DNA from: Taudactylus pleione
Lineage: Eukaryota > Chordata > Amphibia > Anura > Myobatrachidae
Direction of reading: 5' to 3'
DNA length: 64,000 bases
NCBI GenBank assembly: GCA_031769625.1
Contig: JAUIMM010000016.1
Coordinates: 15,546,001-15,610,000, forward strand
Both the position numbers and the translations under genes were made by a program. Each line of letters begins with the position of its first letter. Position 1 is the first letter of the stretch. This document shows positions 10,196-20,489 of the stretch, piece after piece. The notes under the pieces were generated by a model. It saw nothing but the letters and a program-made list of their open reading frames with translations, did not search any database and had not been told where the DNA came from.

Positions 10196-11839
10196 CAGTC
10201 AGGTCCATAAATATTGGGACATTGACAGAATTTTCAGATTTTGGCCTCTATTCACCACCACAATGGTTTTGAAATGAAACAAACAAGATGTGCTTTAACT
10301 GCAGACTTTCAGATTTAATTTGAGGGTAATTACATCCAAATCAGGTGAACCGTGTAGGAATTACAACGGTTTCTATATGTGCTTCCCACTTTTTAAGGGG
10401 CCAAAAGTAATGGGACTATCAACTCAAAAGCTATTTCATGGACAGGTGTGGTCTATTCCATCATTATTTCATTATCAATTAGGCAGGTAAAAGGTCTGGA
10501 GTTGATTCTAGGTGTGACATTTGCATTTGGAATCAGTTGCTGCCAACTCTCAATATGAGATCCAAAGAGCTGTCACTATCAGTGAAGCAAGCCATCATTA
10601 GGCTGAAAAATCAAAACAAACCCATCAGAGAGATAGCAAAAACATTAGGTGTGGCCAAATCAACTGTTTGTAACATTCTTAAAAAGAAAGAACGCACCGG
10701 AGAGCTCAGCAACACCAAAAGTCCCGGAAGACCACAGAAAACAACTGTGGTGGATGACAAAATAATTATTTCCCTGGTGAAGAAAAACCCCTTCACAACA
10801 GTTGGCCAAATCAAGAACACTCTCCAGGAGGTAGATGTGTAGGTGTCAAAGTCAACAATCAAGAGAAGACTTCACAAGAGTGAATATAGAGGGTTCACCA
10901 CAAGATGCAAACCATTGGTGAGCCACAAAAACAGGAAGACCAGATTAGAGTTTGCCAAACAACATCTAAAACAGCCATTACAGTTCTGGAACAACATCCT
11001 ATTGACAGATGAGACAAAGATCAACTTGTACCAAAGTGATGGGAAGAGAAGAGAAGGAAAGGAACTGCTCATGATCCAAAACATACCACCTCATCAGTGA
11101 AGCATGGTGGTGGTAGTGTCATGGTGTGGGCATGTATGGCTGCCAATGGAACTGGTTCCCTTGTATTTATTGATGATGTGACTGCTGACAAAAGCAGCAG
11201 AATGAATTCTGAAGTGTTTCGGGCAATATTATATGCTCATATTCAGTCAAATGCTTCAGAACTCATTGGACGGCGCTTCACAGTGCAGATGGACAATGAC
11301 CCGAAGCATACTGCAAAAGCAACCAAAGAGTTTTGTAAGGCTAAAAAGTGGAATGTTATGCAATGGCCAAGTCAATCCCCTGACCTGAATCCGATTGAGC
11401 ATGCATTTCACTTGATGAAGACAAAACTGAAGGGAAAATGCCCCAAGAACAAGCAAGAACTGAAGACATTTGCAGTAGAGGCCTGGCAGAGCATCACCAG
11501 GGATGAAACCCAGTGTCTGGTGATGTCTATGCGTTCCAGACTTCAGGCTGTAATTGTCTGCAAAGGATTTGCAACAAAGTATTAAAAAGTGAAAGTTAGA
11601 TTTAGGATTGTTTAGTTTGTCCCATTACTTTTGGCCCCTTAAAAAGTGGGAGGCACATATACAAACCGTTGTAATTCCTACACCGTTCACCTGATTTGGA
11701 TGTAATTACCCTCAAATTAAATCTGAAAGTCTGCAGTTAAATCACATCTTGTTTGTTTCATTTCAAAGCCATTGTGGTGGTGAATAGAGGACAACATATG
11801 AAAATTCTGTCAATGTCCCAATATTTATGGACCTGACTG
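10196..11839 (+). mobile_element. Complete Tc1-type transposon with 221-bp inverted repeats
   Basis: A 1644-bp element is flanked by TA on both sides (10194-10195, 11840-11841), the target duplication of Tc1/mariner. Terminal repeats run 10196-10416 and 11619-11839, equal in length and close to identical. Each arm has an outer motif starting CAGTCAGGTCCATAAATATT and an inner related motif ending AGTAATGGGAC, the inverted-repeat/direct-repeat layout seen in the Tc1 family. The single transposase frame inside is broken, so the copy cannot make its own enzyme, but its ends look intact and might be mobilised by a relative. Confidence 0.93.
10537..11585 (+). pseudogene. Tc1-family transposase, broken by one stop and one frameshift
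   Basis: The enzyme would cut and paste the element by a DD34E mechanism in the nucleus. The first piece (10537-10842) has a helix-turn-helix DNA-binding region with IREIAKTLGVAKSTV and a GRPQK hook, as in paired-like Tc1 N-termini. An in-frame TAG at 10840-10842 ends it. The second piece (10843-11100, same frame) carries the first catalytic Asp in LLTDETK. A frameshift lies near 11060-11100. The third piece (11097-11585) has the second Asp in MDNDPKHTA and the Glu in SPDLNPIEH, and ends at the normal C-terminus. Total length of about 340 residues matches the family. Only two breaks suggest a fairly young loss. Confidence 0.93.
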
Positions 11840-11847
11840 TATTAGTA

Positions 11848-12289
11848 CAGGTTGAGTATCCCATATCCAAATATTCCAAAACACGGAATATTCCAAAATA
11901 CGGAATATTTTTAGCATGACTCAGATAGTGAAACCTTTGATTTTTGATGGTTCAATGTACACAAACTTTGTTTAAGGCACAACATTATTAAAAATAAAGT
12001 ATAAAATGACCTATAGGCTGTGTGTATAAGGTGTATATGACATATAAATAAATTTCATGTATCTACACAAATTTTGTTTGAGCCACAAAATTATTGAAAA
12101 TATTGTATAAAATGACCTTCAGACTGTGTGTATAAGGAGTATATAATACATAAATGCATTCTGTGTTTAGATTTGGGCCCTATTCCTAAAACATTTCAAT
12201 ATGGTATGCAATTATTCCAAAATACGGAATATTCCGATATCCAAAATACCCCTGGTCCCTTGCATTTTGGATATGGGAGACTCAACCTG
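11848..12289. mobile_element. Pogo/Tigger-like MITE
   Basis: The 442-bp element opens CAGGTTGAGTATCCCATAT and closes ATATGGGAGACTCAACCTG, with TA on each side (11846-11847, 12290-12291). The terminal wording is that of vertebrate Tigger-type elements, and TA duplication fits. The interior is AT-rich and non-coding. A second, doubly interrupted copy lies at 40840-41840. It begins only six bases after the end of the Tc1 element. Confidence 0.75.
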
Positions 12290-12502
12290 TATATGTATAA
12301 ATAATAGATATACAAGTATATATAAATTGTAGAGCTCCTCCCACAGTTCCTGAATCTATTATTTTTTTTTAGAAAAATAGCGCTGATTATATATCTATAT
12401 ATATATTAGGGGTGAGCGGGCTCGACTTTTCCCGCCTGACGGATCTGAAATCGAGGCAAATCGTCATCATCCCATCTTCCGGGTCTCGCGGGTTTTGGAC
12501 TC

Positions 12503-12510
12503 TATATAAG
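12503..12510 (+). promoter_or_regulatory. TATA box of left hAT copy
   Basis: TATATAAG lies about 100 bp inside the element end. It is followed about 30 bp later by GGTGCCATTTTCTCACTC, a plausible start-site region. The same arrangement occurs in the other copy, so this is probably the transposase promoter. Confidence 0.55.
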
Positions 12511-12599
12511 GTACCCGCGTCGGTGCCATTTTCTCACTCGGCAGTGGACAGTGAAGAGGGAGGGTGAGAGTTAAGGCTGGCTGGGCTGTGTAGTGTAGT

Positions 12600-12860
12600 G
12601 TTGTGCTGCTGTTGTCCATAGGGGCTGTGTCCACTCCTCCAAAGTCCATAGGGGCTGGCTGTGTTGTGCTGCTGTTGTCCATAGGGGCTGTGTCCACTCC
12701 TCCAAAGTCCATAGGGGCTGGTTGGACAGTGTTGTGCAGTCAGTTGTCCATAGGGGGCTGTGTCCACGCCAAAGTCCTGTGTAGTGTCCCAGTCCTAAAG
12801 GGGTGCTGTAGTGTTGTCCAGGGGGTGCTCTGTCCATCAGGGGTGCTCCCCCCAAGTGCA
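12600..12860 (+). repeat. Short tandem repeats ('gtccataggggctg') in left hAT copy
   Basis: The phrase GTCCATAGGGGCTG recurs about five times with 'tgtgtccactcctccaaa' between. The same region exists in the right copy at 20490-20760 in inverse orientation. Confidence 0.8.
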
Positions 12861-13512
12861 AAAAAAATAAATATTTTTTCTGTGTTTGTGAATTGTGTGC
12901 GCAGTAGCCGCACGTGCATCAACAAGGTAGTGCCAAGCGTGCGCCTGTGTCATAACTAAAGGGCCGGCTGGCTTGACCATTAAAGGGTGCTGTAACCCCC
13001 AAAGTGCACTCCAAACAAAATAAAAAAATATTTTCTGTGTTTGTGAATTGTGTGCACTGTGGCTGCACGTGCATCAACAAAGGAGCAGCGCCAAGCGTGC
13101 GTCTGTCTAAGGGTGGTGTAACCCCCAAAGTGCGCTCCACAAACAATAAAAAATTCTTTTTTTTCTGTCTTTGTGAATTGTGTGGGCTGTAGCCGCACCT
13201 GCATCCTCAAAGCAGTGACAAGCGTGCATCTGTCTGTTAAAGGGTGGTGTAACCCTCAAAGTGCGCTCCACAAACAATAAAAAAAATATTTTTTTTCTGT
13301 CTTTGTGAATTGTGTGGGCTGTAGCCGCACCTGCATCCTCAAAGCAGCAGCGACAAGCGTGCGTCTGTCTGTTAAAGGGTGTAACCCCCAAAGTGCACTC
13401 CACAAAAAATAAACAATTCTTTTTTTTCGGTGTTTGTGTGCGAAATGTATGCGCAGTAGCCGCACGTGCATCAACACAGCAGCAGCGCCAAGCGTGCACC
13501 TGTGTCATAAGT
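12860..13512 (+). repeat. Degenerate 160-bp-type tandem units in left hAT copy
   Basis: Four to five diverged units share 'ttttctgtgtttgtgaattgtgtgcgcagtagccgcacgtgcatcaac' blocks and 'gggtgctgtaacccccaaagtgc' blocks with the array at 18712-20478. Some units are shortened to about 120 bp. They are much more diverged from each other than the units in the right copy. Confidence 0.85.
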
Positions 13513-13514
13513 CA

Positions 13515-14277
13515 AGGGCCAGTTTGGACATCTGGTCTGGATTGAAGGACGTGCCAACAATTTCTGACATGTCTACTGTCACTGCATATGATACTGTCAC
13601 CACTGACAGAATGGTGGAGGACTTATTTTCTGTGTTTGTGAATTGTGTGCACTGTGGCTGCACGTGCATCAACAAAGGAGCAGCGCCAAGCGTGCGCCTG
13701 TGTCATAAGTAAAGGGCCGGCTGGCTTGTCCGTTAAAGGGTGCTGTAACCCCCAAAGTACACCCCACAAAAAATTAAAAATTCTTTTTTTTCTGTCTTTG
13801 TGAATTGTGTGGACTGTAGCCACACCTGCATCCTCAAAGCAGCAGCGACAAGCGTGCGTCTGTCTGTTAAAGGATTACATCGGTGACAGCATCCAAGTAG
13901 GCATGTCAGATAGTCTGTACCTGTACTGGCAGGAAAAAGAGGCAATTTGGAGGCCCCTGTAAAAAACTGGCTCTATTTTACCTGAGTTGCCCCCCCCTCC
14001 AGTGTGTACTCCAAAAGAGTGTTTAGTGCAGCCGGGAACCTTGTCAGCGAAAGGCGTAGGAGGTTGCTTCCACAAAATGTGGAGAAGATGATGTTCATAA
14101 AAATGAATTATCAACTCTTCCAGGGAGACCAGCCTCCAGAACGTAGATAGGGACCTGTGGTGGTGGATTCCAGCAGGGACAAATTAATACTCTGTGAAGA
14201 TGAGGATGTACACAACACTGAAGAGGGTAAGGAATCGGTGAATGAGGAGGATGAGGACGACATCTTGCCTCTGTAGA
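13515..14277 (+). pseudogene. hAT transposase C-terminal remnant, split by tandem-repeat sequence
   Basis: Positions 13515-13620 match residues of about 873-907 of the 1038-residue transposase encoded on the other strand at 15555-18671. The match stops, 250 bp of 160-bp-unit sequence follow (13621-13871), and it resumes at 13872 with the residue-908 region and runs to a stop at 14275-14277. The dimerisation region is still readable (FSAAG, ERRRRLLPQNVE). A stop replaces the Tyr-Lys codons near 13960, and there are further small changes. The BED finger and both catalytic Asp regions are absent, so no active enzyme is possible. Confidence 0.88.
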
Positions 14278-15954
14278 GCCAGTTTGTGCAGGGACAGATT
14301 AATTGCCAGCTTGTTTTGTGGGGGCCCAAACGAACCAATCATTTCAGCCACAGTCGTGTGGCAGACCCTGGCGCTGAAATGATTGGTTTGTTAAAGTGTG
14401 CATGTCCTGTTTATACAACATAAGGGTGGGTGGGAGAGCCCAAGGACAATTCCAACTTGCACCTCTTTTATTTCTTTGCATTATGTACTGTTTGGGGCCT
14501 AGTTTTTCAAACTGCCATCCTGTCTGCCACTGCAGTGTCACTCCTAGATGGGCCACGTGTTTGTGCCGCCCACTCGTGTCGCTTAGCATAGTCATCCAGC
14601 TACCTCGGTGCAACCTTTTGGACATAAAAACACTATTGTGAGGTGTGAGGTGTTCAGAATAGACTGGAAATGAGTGGAAATTAAGGTTATTGAAGTTAAT
14701 AATAGCATAGGTTCAGAAAAACTAATACATTCTGTGATTTTAGCAGTTTTTATGCTTTTTTAAAAAAATATACAGATCCAAAACACAAAACCCAGAACCC
14801 AAAACACGGAAGGGTGGTTTTGGCAAAACCAATCCAGATCCAAAACACGAAGAAAGATCCAGATCCAAAACCAAAACACGAAAATTGGCCGATGCACACC
14901 CCTAATATATATATATATATTAGGGGTGTGCACCGGCCACTTTTCGTGTTTTGTGTTTTGGTTTTGGATCTGGATCTTTCTTCGTGTTTTGGATCTGGAT
15001 TGGTTTTGCCAAAACCACCCTTCCGTGTTTTGGGTTCTGGGTTTTGTGTTTTGGATCTGTATTTTTTTGAAAAAAAGCATAAAAACAGCTAAAATCACAG
15101 AATTTGTAGGTTTTTCTGCTCCTATGCTATTATTAACCTCAATAACCTTAATTTCCACTCATTTCCAGTCTATTCTGAACACCTCACACCTCACAATAGT
15201 GTTTTTATGTCCAAAAGGTTGCACCGAGGTAGCTGGATGACTATGCTAAGCGACACGAGTGGGCGGCACAAACACGTGACCCATCTAGGAGTGACACTGC
15301 AGTGGCAGGCAGGATGGCAGTTAGAAAAACTAGGCCCCAAACTGTACATAATGCAAAGAAAAAAAGAGGTGCAAGATGGAATTGTCCTTGGGCCCTCCCA
15401 CCCACCCTTATGTTGTATAAACAGGACATGCACACTTTAACAAATCAATCATTTCAGCGCCAGGGTCTGCCACACAACTGTGGCTGAAATGATTGGTTCG
15501 TTTGGGCCCCCACAAAACAAGCTGGCAATTAATGTGTCCCTGCACAAACTGGCTCTACGGAGGCAAGATGTCATCCTCATCCTCCTCATCCACCGATTCC
15601 TCACCCTCTTCAGTGTGTACATCCTCATCCTCACAAAGTATTAACTCGTCCCCACTTGAATCCACCACCACAGGTCCCTCTGTACCTTCTGGAGGCTGGT
15701 CTCCCTGGAAGAGCTGATAATTCATTTTGATGAACATCATCTTCTCCACATTCTGTGGAAGCAACCTCCTACGCCTTTCGCTGACAAGGTTCCCGGCTGC
15801 ACTAAACACTCTTTCGGAGTACACACTGGAGGGGGGGCAACTCAGGTAAAATAGAGCCAGTTTGTACAGGGGCCTCCAAATTGCCTCTTTTTCCTGCCAG
15901 TACAGGTATGGACTGTCTGACATGCCTACTTGGATGCTGTCACCGATGTAATCC
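13872..15954. repeat. 1-kb near-perfect palindrome formed by the two hAT copies
   Basis: Arms 13872-14904 (1033 bp) and 14921-15954 (1034 bp) are reverse complements with scattered substitutions, separated by 16 bp of AT repeat. Both arms are the 3' portion of the same hAT family. In single strands this would form a very long hairpin. Confidence 0.9.
14905..14920. repeat. 16-bp AT junction: two adjacent 8-bp target duplications
   Basis: Exactly 16 bases of alternating AT separate the two hAT copies. This equals one right-hand duplication of the left copy plus one left-hand duplication of the right copy, each atatatat. Confidence 0.85.
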
Positions 15955-18671
15955 TCCACCATTCTGTCAATGGTGACAGTATCATATGCAGTGACAGTAG
16001 ACATGTCAGAAATTGTTGCCAGGTCCTTCAGTCCGGACCAGATGTCCAAACTTGGTCCTGCCTGCCCTGCATCACCGCCAGCGGGTTGCTTAGGATACCT
16101 AAGTTTTTTCCTGGCAGCCCCAGTTGCGGGAGAAAATGAAGAAGGAGCCGTTGACGTGTCACGTTCCGCTTCAGCTGACAGTGTGTTCACCAGCAGGTCT
16201 TTGCACCTCTGCAGGCTTGTGTCGGCCGGAAAGAGAGACACCACATAGGCTTTAAACCTAGGATCGAGCACGGTGGCCAAAATGTAGTGGTCTGATTTCA
16301 ACAGATTGACCACCCTGGAATCCTGGCAAAGCGAATGAAGGGCTTCATCCACAAGTCCCACATGCCGAGCGGAATCGCTCCGTCTTAGCTCCTCCTTCAC
16401 TTTCTCCAGCTGCTTCTGCAAAAGCCTGATGAGGGGAATGACCTGACTCAAGCTGGCAGTGTCTGAACTGACTTCACGTGTGGCAAGTTCGAAGGGCTGA
16501 AGAACCTTGCACAACACGGAAATCATTCTCCACTGCGCTTGAGTCAGGTGCATACCCCCTCCTTTGCCTATGTCATAGGTGGATGTATAGGCTTGTATGG
16601 CCTTTTGCTGCTCCTCCATCCTCTGAAGCATATAGAGGGTTGAGTTCCACCGCGTCACAACCTCTTGCTTCAGGTGATGGCGGGGCAGGTTCAAGAGTGT
16701 TTGCTGGCGCTCCAGTCTTCGGCACGCAGTCGCTGAATGGCGAAAGTGGCCAGAAATTTTTCGGGCCACCCAAAGCGTCTCCTGCACGCCCCTGTCGCTT
16801 TTCAGAAAATTCTGCACCACCAAGTTTATTGTGTGAGCAAAACATGGGACGTGCTGGAATTTGCCCAGATGTAATGCCCGCACAATATTGGTGGCGTTGT
16901 CAGATATCACAAATCCCCAGGAGAGTCTAAGTGGGGTAAGCCACTGGGCGATGATTTCCCTCAGTTTCTCTAAGAGGTTGTCGGCGGTGTGCCTCTTACT
17001 GAAACCGGTGATACACAGCGTAGCCTGCCTTGTAACGAGCTGGCGTTTCTGAGATGCTGCTACTGGTGACGCTGCTGCTGTTGCTGCGTAAGGTGATACA
17101 TCTACCCAGTGGGCTGTCACAGTCATATAGTCCTTAGTCTGCCCTGTTCCACTTGTCCACATGTCCGTGGTTAAGTGGACATTGTGTACAACGGCATTTT
17201 TCAGGACACTGAGGACACTTTTTCTGACGTTTCTGTACAGTCTCGGTATCGCCTGCCTAGTGAAGTGGAATCTAGACGGGATTTGGAACCGGGGACACAC
17301 TACCTCCATCAATTGTCTAAATCCCACTGCACTAATGGCGGATACCGGACGCACGTCTAACACCAACATAGCAGTCAAGGCCTCAGTTATACGTTTTGCT
17401 TCAGGATGACTGCTGTCGTACTTCATCCTCCTCGCTAAGGACTGTTGGAGGGTCAATTGTTTAGTAAAAGTAGTGGTGTTCCTACTTCCTCTCTGGGATG
17501 ATGAACGACTCCCAGCAGCAGCAGCAACAGCAGCAGCGGCAGCAGTAGGCGTAGCAATGCAGGATCCTCCGGAGGAATCCCGGATAGGAGAGTCAGTCAT
17601 GCCAGTGATATGGCCTGCAGGACTACTTCCGATCCTGACTAAGGAGGAAATTGACGAGGAGGGAGTTGACGGTGTGGTTTGCAGGCGCTTGGATACAACA
17701 GGACAACGGGATTTAGGTGTCCCTGGACTGCTTACGGTCTGAGCCAAAGTTTCTGAACTTGACAGTAACTTTTTATGAACGCGCTGCAGGTGCCGTATAA
17801 GGGAGGATGTTCCTAGGTGGTTGACGTCCCTACCCCTACTTATTTCACCTTTACATATGGTACATATGGCAAGACAGTTGTTGTCCGGATTTGGATAGAA
17901 ATATTGCCAGACCAAAGAGGTGGAATGTTTGGTCTTCTGCCCAGGCATGACCGTGATGGGCTTTTTCATCCCACGGACAACAACTGTCTCCCCCGGAGCC
18001 TGATTTAAACAAACCACATCACCATCAGAATCCTCCTCGCCAACTTCCTCCTCAGCGCCAGCTACACCAGTATCCTCATCCTGTTGTACTTCAACAGTGA
18101 CATCTTCAATTTGCATATCAGCAAGTGGACTGTGGGTGCTCCTTTCAGCACTTGCAGGGGGCGTGCAAATGGTGGAAAGAGCCACCTCTTCCCGTCCAGT
18201 GCTGGGAAGGTCAGGCATCGCAACCACCACCACACTTGGACTCTCTTTGGGGATTTGTGATATCTTCTTAGAAAGCACAGTTCTTCGCTGTGCTTTTGCC
18301 AGCTTAACTCTTTTGATTTTTTTAGTGGGAGGAGTGCTTCCATCGTCATGTGAAGCTGAACCACTAGTCATGAACATACTAGGGATCGACCTTAGCCGTT
18401 CCTTGCCACTCCGTGTCGTAAATGGCATATTGGCAAGTTTACGTTTCTCTTCAGCTGATTTAAATGTCTTTTTCAAGGTCATTTTCCTGAACTTTGCCAT
18501 TTGGGATTGTATGTGCCCTCTACTATGACATTGGGCATCGGCCTTGGCAGACGACGTTGATGGCATGTTATCGTCTATGTCATGACTAGTGGCAGCAGCT
18601 TCAGCACTAGGAGGAAGTGGTTCTTGATCTTTCTCTATTTTATTTTTATCGGAGAAAGTTTGGTCCTCCAT
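15555..18671 (-). CDS. hAT-superfamily transposase with BED zinc finger, uninterrupted
   Basis: The protein would excise and reinsert the surrounding element in the nucleus. Residues 1-245 are Ser/Lys/acidic and basic, likely disordered, with nuclear-localisation-like KKIKRVK near 117. A BED finger spans about 250-300 with C270, C273, H294 and H299. A poly-Ala run lies at 377-387. The RNase-H-like core shows the family landmarks: TTDMWT with D503, VISDNATN with D591, CFAH (C610, H613), TRWNS with W675. The final Glu lies probably in YSERVFS (E953) within the C-terminal dimerisation region 935-990. The C-terminus is acidic. The ATG at 18671 is the first in a long open frame, and a stop follows at 15555. 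The usual hAT range is 600-800 residues, so the length comes from the long N-terminal region. The lack of any stop or frameshift in 3.1 kb is unusual for this window. Whether it is expressed is unknown. Confidence 0.93.
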   Translation of the reverse strand: MEDQTFSDKNKIEKDQEPLPPSAEAAATSHDIDDNMPSTSSAKADAQCHSRGHIQSQMAKFRKMTLKKTFKSAEEKRKLANMPFTTRSGKERLRSIPSMFMTSGSASHDDGSTPPTKKIKRVKLAKAQRRTVLSKKISQIPKESPSVVVVAMPDLPSTGREEVALSTICTPPASAERSTHSPLADMQIEDVTVEVQQDEDTGVAGAEEEVGEEDSDGDVVCLNQAPGETVVVRGMKKPITVMPGQKTKHSTSLVWQYFYPNPDNNCLAICTICKGEISRGRDVNHLGTSSLIRHLQRVHKKLLSSSETLAQTVSSPGTPKSRCPVVSKRLQTTPSTPSSSISSLVRIGSSPAGHITGMTDSPIRDSSGGSCIATPTAAAAAVAAAAGSRSSSQRGSRNTTTFTKQLTLQQSLARRMKYDSSHPEAKRITEALTAMLVLDVRPVSAISAVGFRQLMEVVCPRFQIPSRFHFTRQAIPRLYRNVRKSVLSVLKNAVVHNVHLTTDMWTSGTGQTKDYMTVTAHWVDVSPYAATAAASPVAASQKRQLVTRQATLCITGFSKRHTADNLLEKLREIIAQWLTPLRLSWGFVISDNATNIVRALHLGKFQHVPCFAHTINLVVQNFLKSDRGVQETLWVARKISGHFRHSATACRRLERQQTLLNLPRHHLKQEVVTRWNSTLYMLQRMEEQQKAIQAYTSTYDIGKGGGMHLTQAQWRMISVLCKVLQPFELATREVSSDTASLSQVIPLIRLLQKQLEKVKEELRRSDSARHVGLVDEALHSLCQDSRVVNLLKSDHYILATVLDPRFKAYVVSLFPADTSLQRCKDLLVNTLSAEAERDTSTAPSSFSPATGAARKKLRYPKQPAGGDAGQAGPSLDIWSGLKDLATISDMSTVTAYDTVTIDRMVEDYIGDSIQVGMSDSPYLYWQEKEAIWRPLYKLALFYLSCPPSSVYSERVFSAAGNLVSERRRRLLPQNVEKMMFIKMNYQLFQGDQPPEGTEGPVVVDSSGDELILCEDEDVHTEEGEESVDEEDEDDILPP

Positions 18672-18711
18672 TTATGTTATATCGATTTGATATATACGTG
18701 CGGCTAAACAC

Positions 18712-20478
18712 AGAAAATAAAATTTTTTTTGGTTCGGACTGGAGTGTACTTTGTGGGTTACAGCACCCTTTAACGGTCAAGCCAGCCGGCCCTTTACTTA
18801 TGACACAGGCGCACGCTTGGCACTACTTTGTTGATGCACGTGCGGCTACTGCGCACACAATTCACAAACACAGAAAATAATTTTTTTTTTGGTTTGGACT
18901 GGAGTGTACTTTCGGGGGTTACAGCACCCTTTAACGGTCAAGCCAGCCGGCCCTTTACTTATGACACAGGCGCACGCTTGGCACTACTTTGTTGATGCAC
19001 GTGCGGCTACTGCGCACACAATTCACAAACACAGAAAATAATTTTTTTTTTGGTTTGGACTGGAGTGTACTTTCGGGGGTTACAGCACCCTTAACGGTCA
19101 AGCCAGCCGGCCCTTTACTTATGACACAGGCGCACGCTTGGCACTACTTTGTTGATGCACGTGCGGCTACTGCGCACACAATTCACAAACACAGAAAATA
19201 ATTTTTTTTTTGGTTTGGACTGGAGTGTACTTGGGGGTTACAGCACCCTTTAACGGTCAAGCCAGCCGGCCCTTTACTTATGACACAGGCGCACGCTTGG
19301 CACTACTTTGTTGATGCACGTGCGACTACTGCGCACACAATTCACAAACACAGAAAATAATATTTTTTTTGGTTTGGACTGGAGTGTACTTTCGGGGGTT
19401 ACAGCACCCTTAACGGTCAAGCCAGCCGGCCCTTTACTTATGACACAGGCGCACGCTTGGCACTACTTTGTTGATGCACGTGCGGCTACTGCGCACACAA
19501 TTCACAAACACAGAAAATAATTTTTTTTTTGGTTTGGACTGGAGTGTACTTTCGGGGGTTACAGCACCCTTAACGGTCAAGCCAGCCGGCCCTTTACTTA
19601 TGACACAGGCGCACGCTTGGCACTACTTTGTTGATGCACGTGCGACTACTGCGCACACAATTCACAAACACAGAAAATAATATTTTTTTTGGTTTGGACT
19701 GGAGTGTACTTTCGGGGGTTACAGCACCCTTAACGGTCAAGCCAGCCGGCCCTTTACTTATGACACAGGCGCACGCTTGGCACTACTTTGTTGATGCACG
19801 TGCGGCTACTGCGCACACAATTCACAAACACAGAAAATAATTTTTTTTGGGGTTTGGACTGGAGTGTACTTTCGGGGGTTACAGCACCCTTAACGGTCAA
19901 GCCAGCCGGCCCTTTACTTATGACACAGGCGCACGCTTGGCACTACTTTGTTGATGCACGTGCGACTACTGCGCACACAATTCACAAACACAGAAAATAA
20001 TATTTTTTTTGGTTTGGACTGGAGTGTACTTTCGGGGGTTACAGCACCCTTAACGGTCAAGCCAGCCGGCCCTTTACTTATGACACAGGCGCACGCTTGG
20101 CACTACTTTGTTGATGCACGTGCGGCTACTGCGCACACAATTCACAAACACAGAAAATAATTTTTTTTTTGGTTTGGACTGGAGTGTACTTTCGGGGGTT
20201 ACAGCACCCTTAACGGTCAAGCCAGCCGGCCCTTTACTTATGACACAGGCGCACGCTTGGCACTACTTTGTTGATGCACGTGCGGCTACTGCGCACACAA
20301 TTCACAAACACAGAAAATAATTTTTTTTTTGGTTTGGACTGGAGTGTACTTTCGGGGGTTACAGCACCCTTAACGGTCAAGCCAGCCGGCCCTTTACTTA
20401 TGACACAGGCGCACGCTTGGCACTACTTTGTTGATGCACGTGCGGCTACTGCGCACACAATTCACAAACACAGAAAAT
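18712..20478 (-). repeat. 11-unit, 160-bp tandem array between hAT promoter and start codon
   Basis: Eleven units of 159-160 bp, almost identical, sit directly upstream of the transposase ATG. Each contains the palindromic E-box GCACGTGC, a poly-T tract and a 'gtgtgcgcag' motif in transposase direction. A GCGACTACT variant, coupled to a 'taatattttttt' variant, occurs in every other unit between about 19210 and 20170, so three units form a 320-bp higher-order repeat. The 70-codon open frames inside each unit end at the same point and have no protein features. Confidence 0.95.
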
Positions 20479-20489
20479 ATATTATTTTT

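Larger units (their letters stand above)
12407..14904 (+). mobile_element. hAT element, left copy: rearranged nonautonomous derivative
   Basis: The copy starts TAGGGGTGAGCGGG and ends GTGCATCGGCC-type sequence followed by ...GCACACCCCTA when read on the plus strand. It is flanked by atatatat on both sides (12399-12406, 14905-14912), an exact 8-bp target duplication. Layout follows the transposase direction: promoter region, small tandem repeats, degenerate copies of a 160-bp unit, then only the C-terminal quarter of the transposase, then a non-coding 3' end. It reads opposite to the longer copy at 14921-20994 and cannot encode a functional transposase. Confidence 0.92.

Noticed and set aside
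15930..18528. Several open frames of 60-150 codons on the plus strand
   Set aside because: They are antisense shadows of the 1038-codon transposase.
18989..20320. Series of identical 70-codon open frames
   Set aside because: They are one reading frame of the 160-bp tandem repeat, all ending at the same stop, with no protein features and on the strand opposite to the transposase.
18714..20478. CRISPR-like look of a regular array of near-identical units
   Set aside because: Whole units repeat with no unique spacers, the unit is 160 bp, and the array lies inside a eukaryotic hAT transposon.
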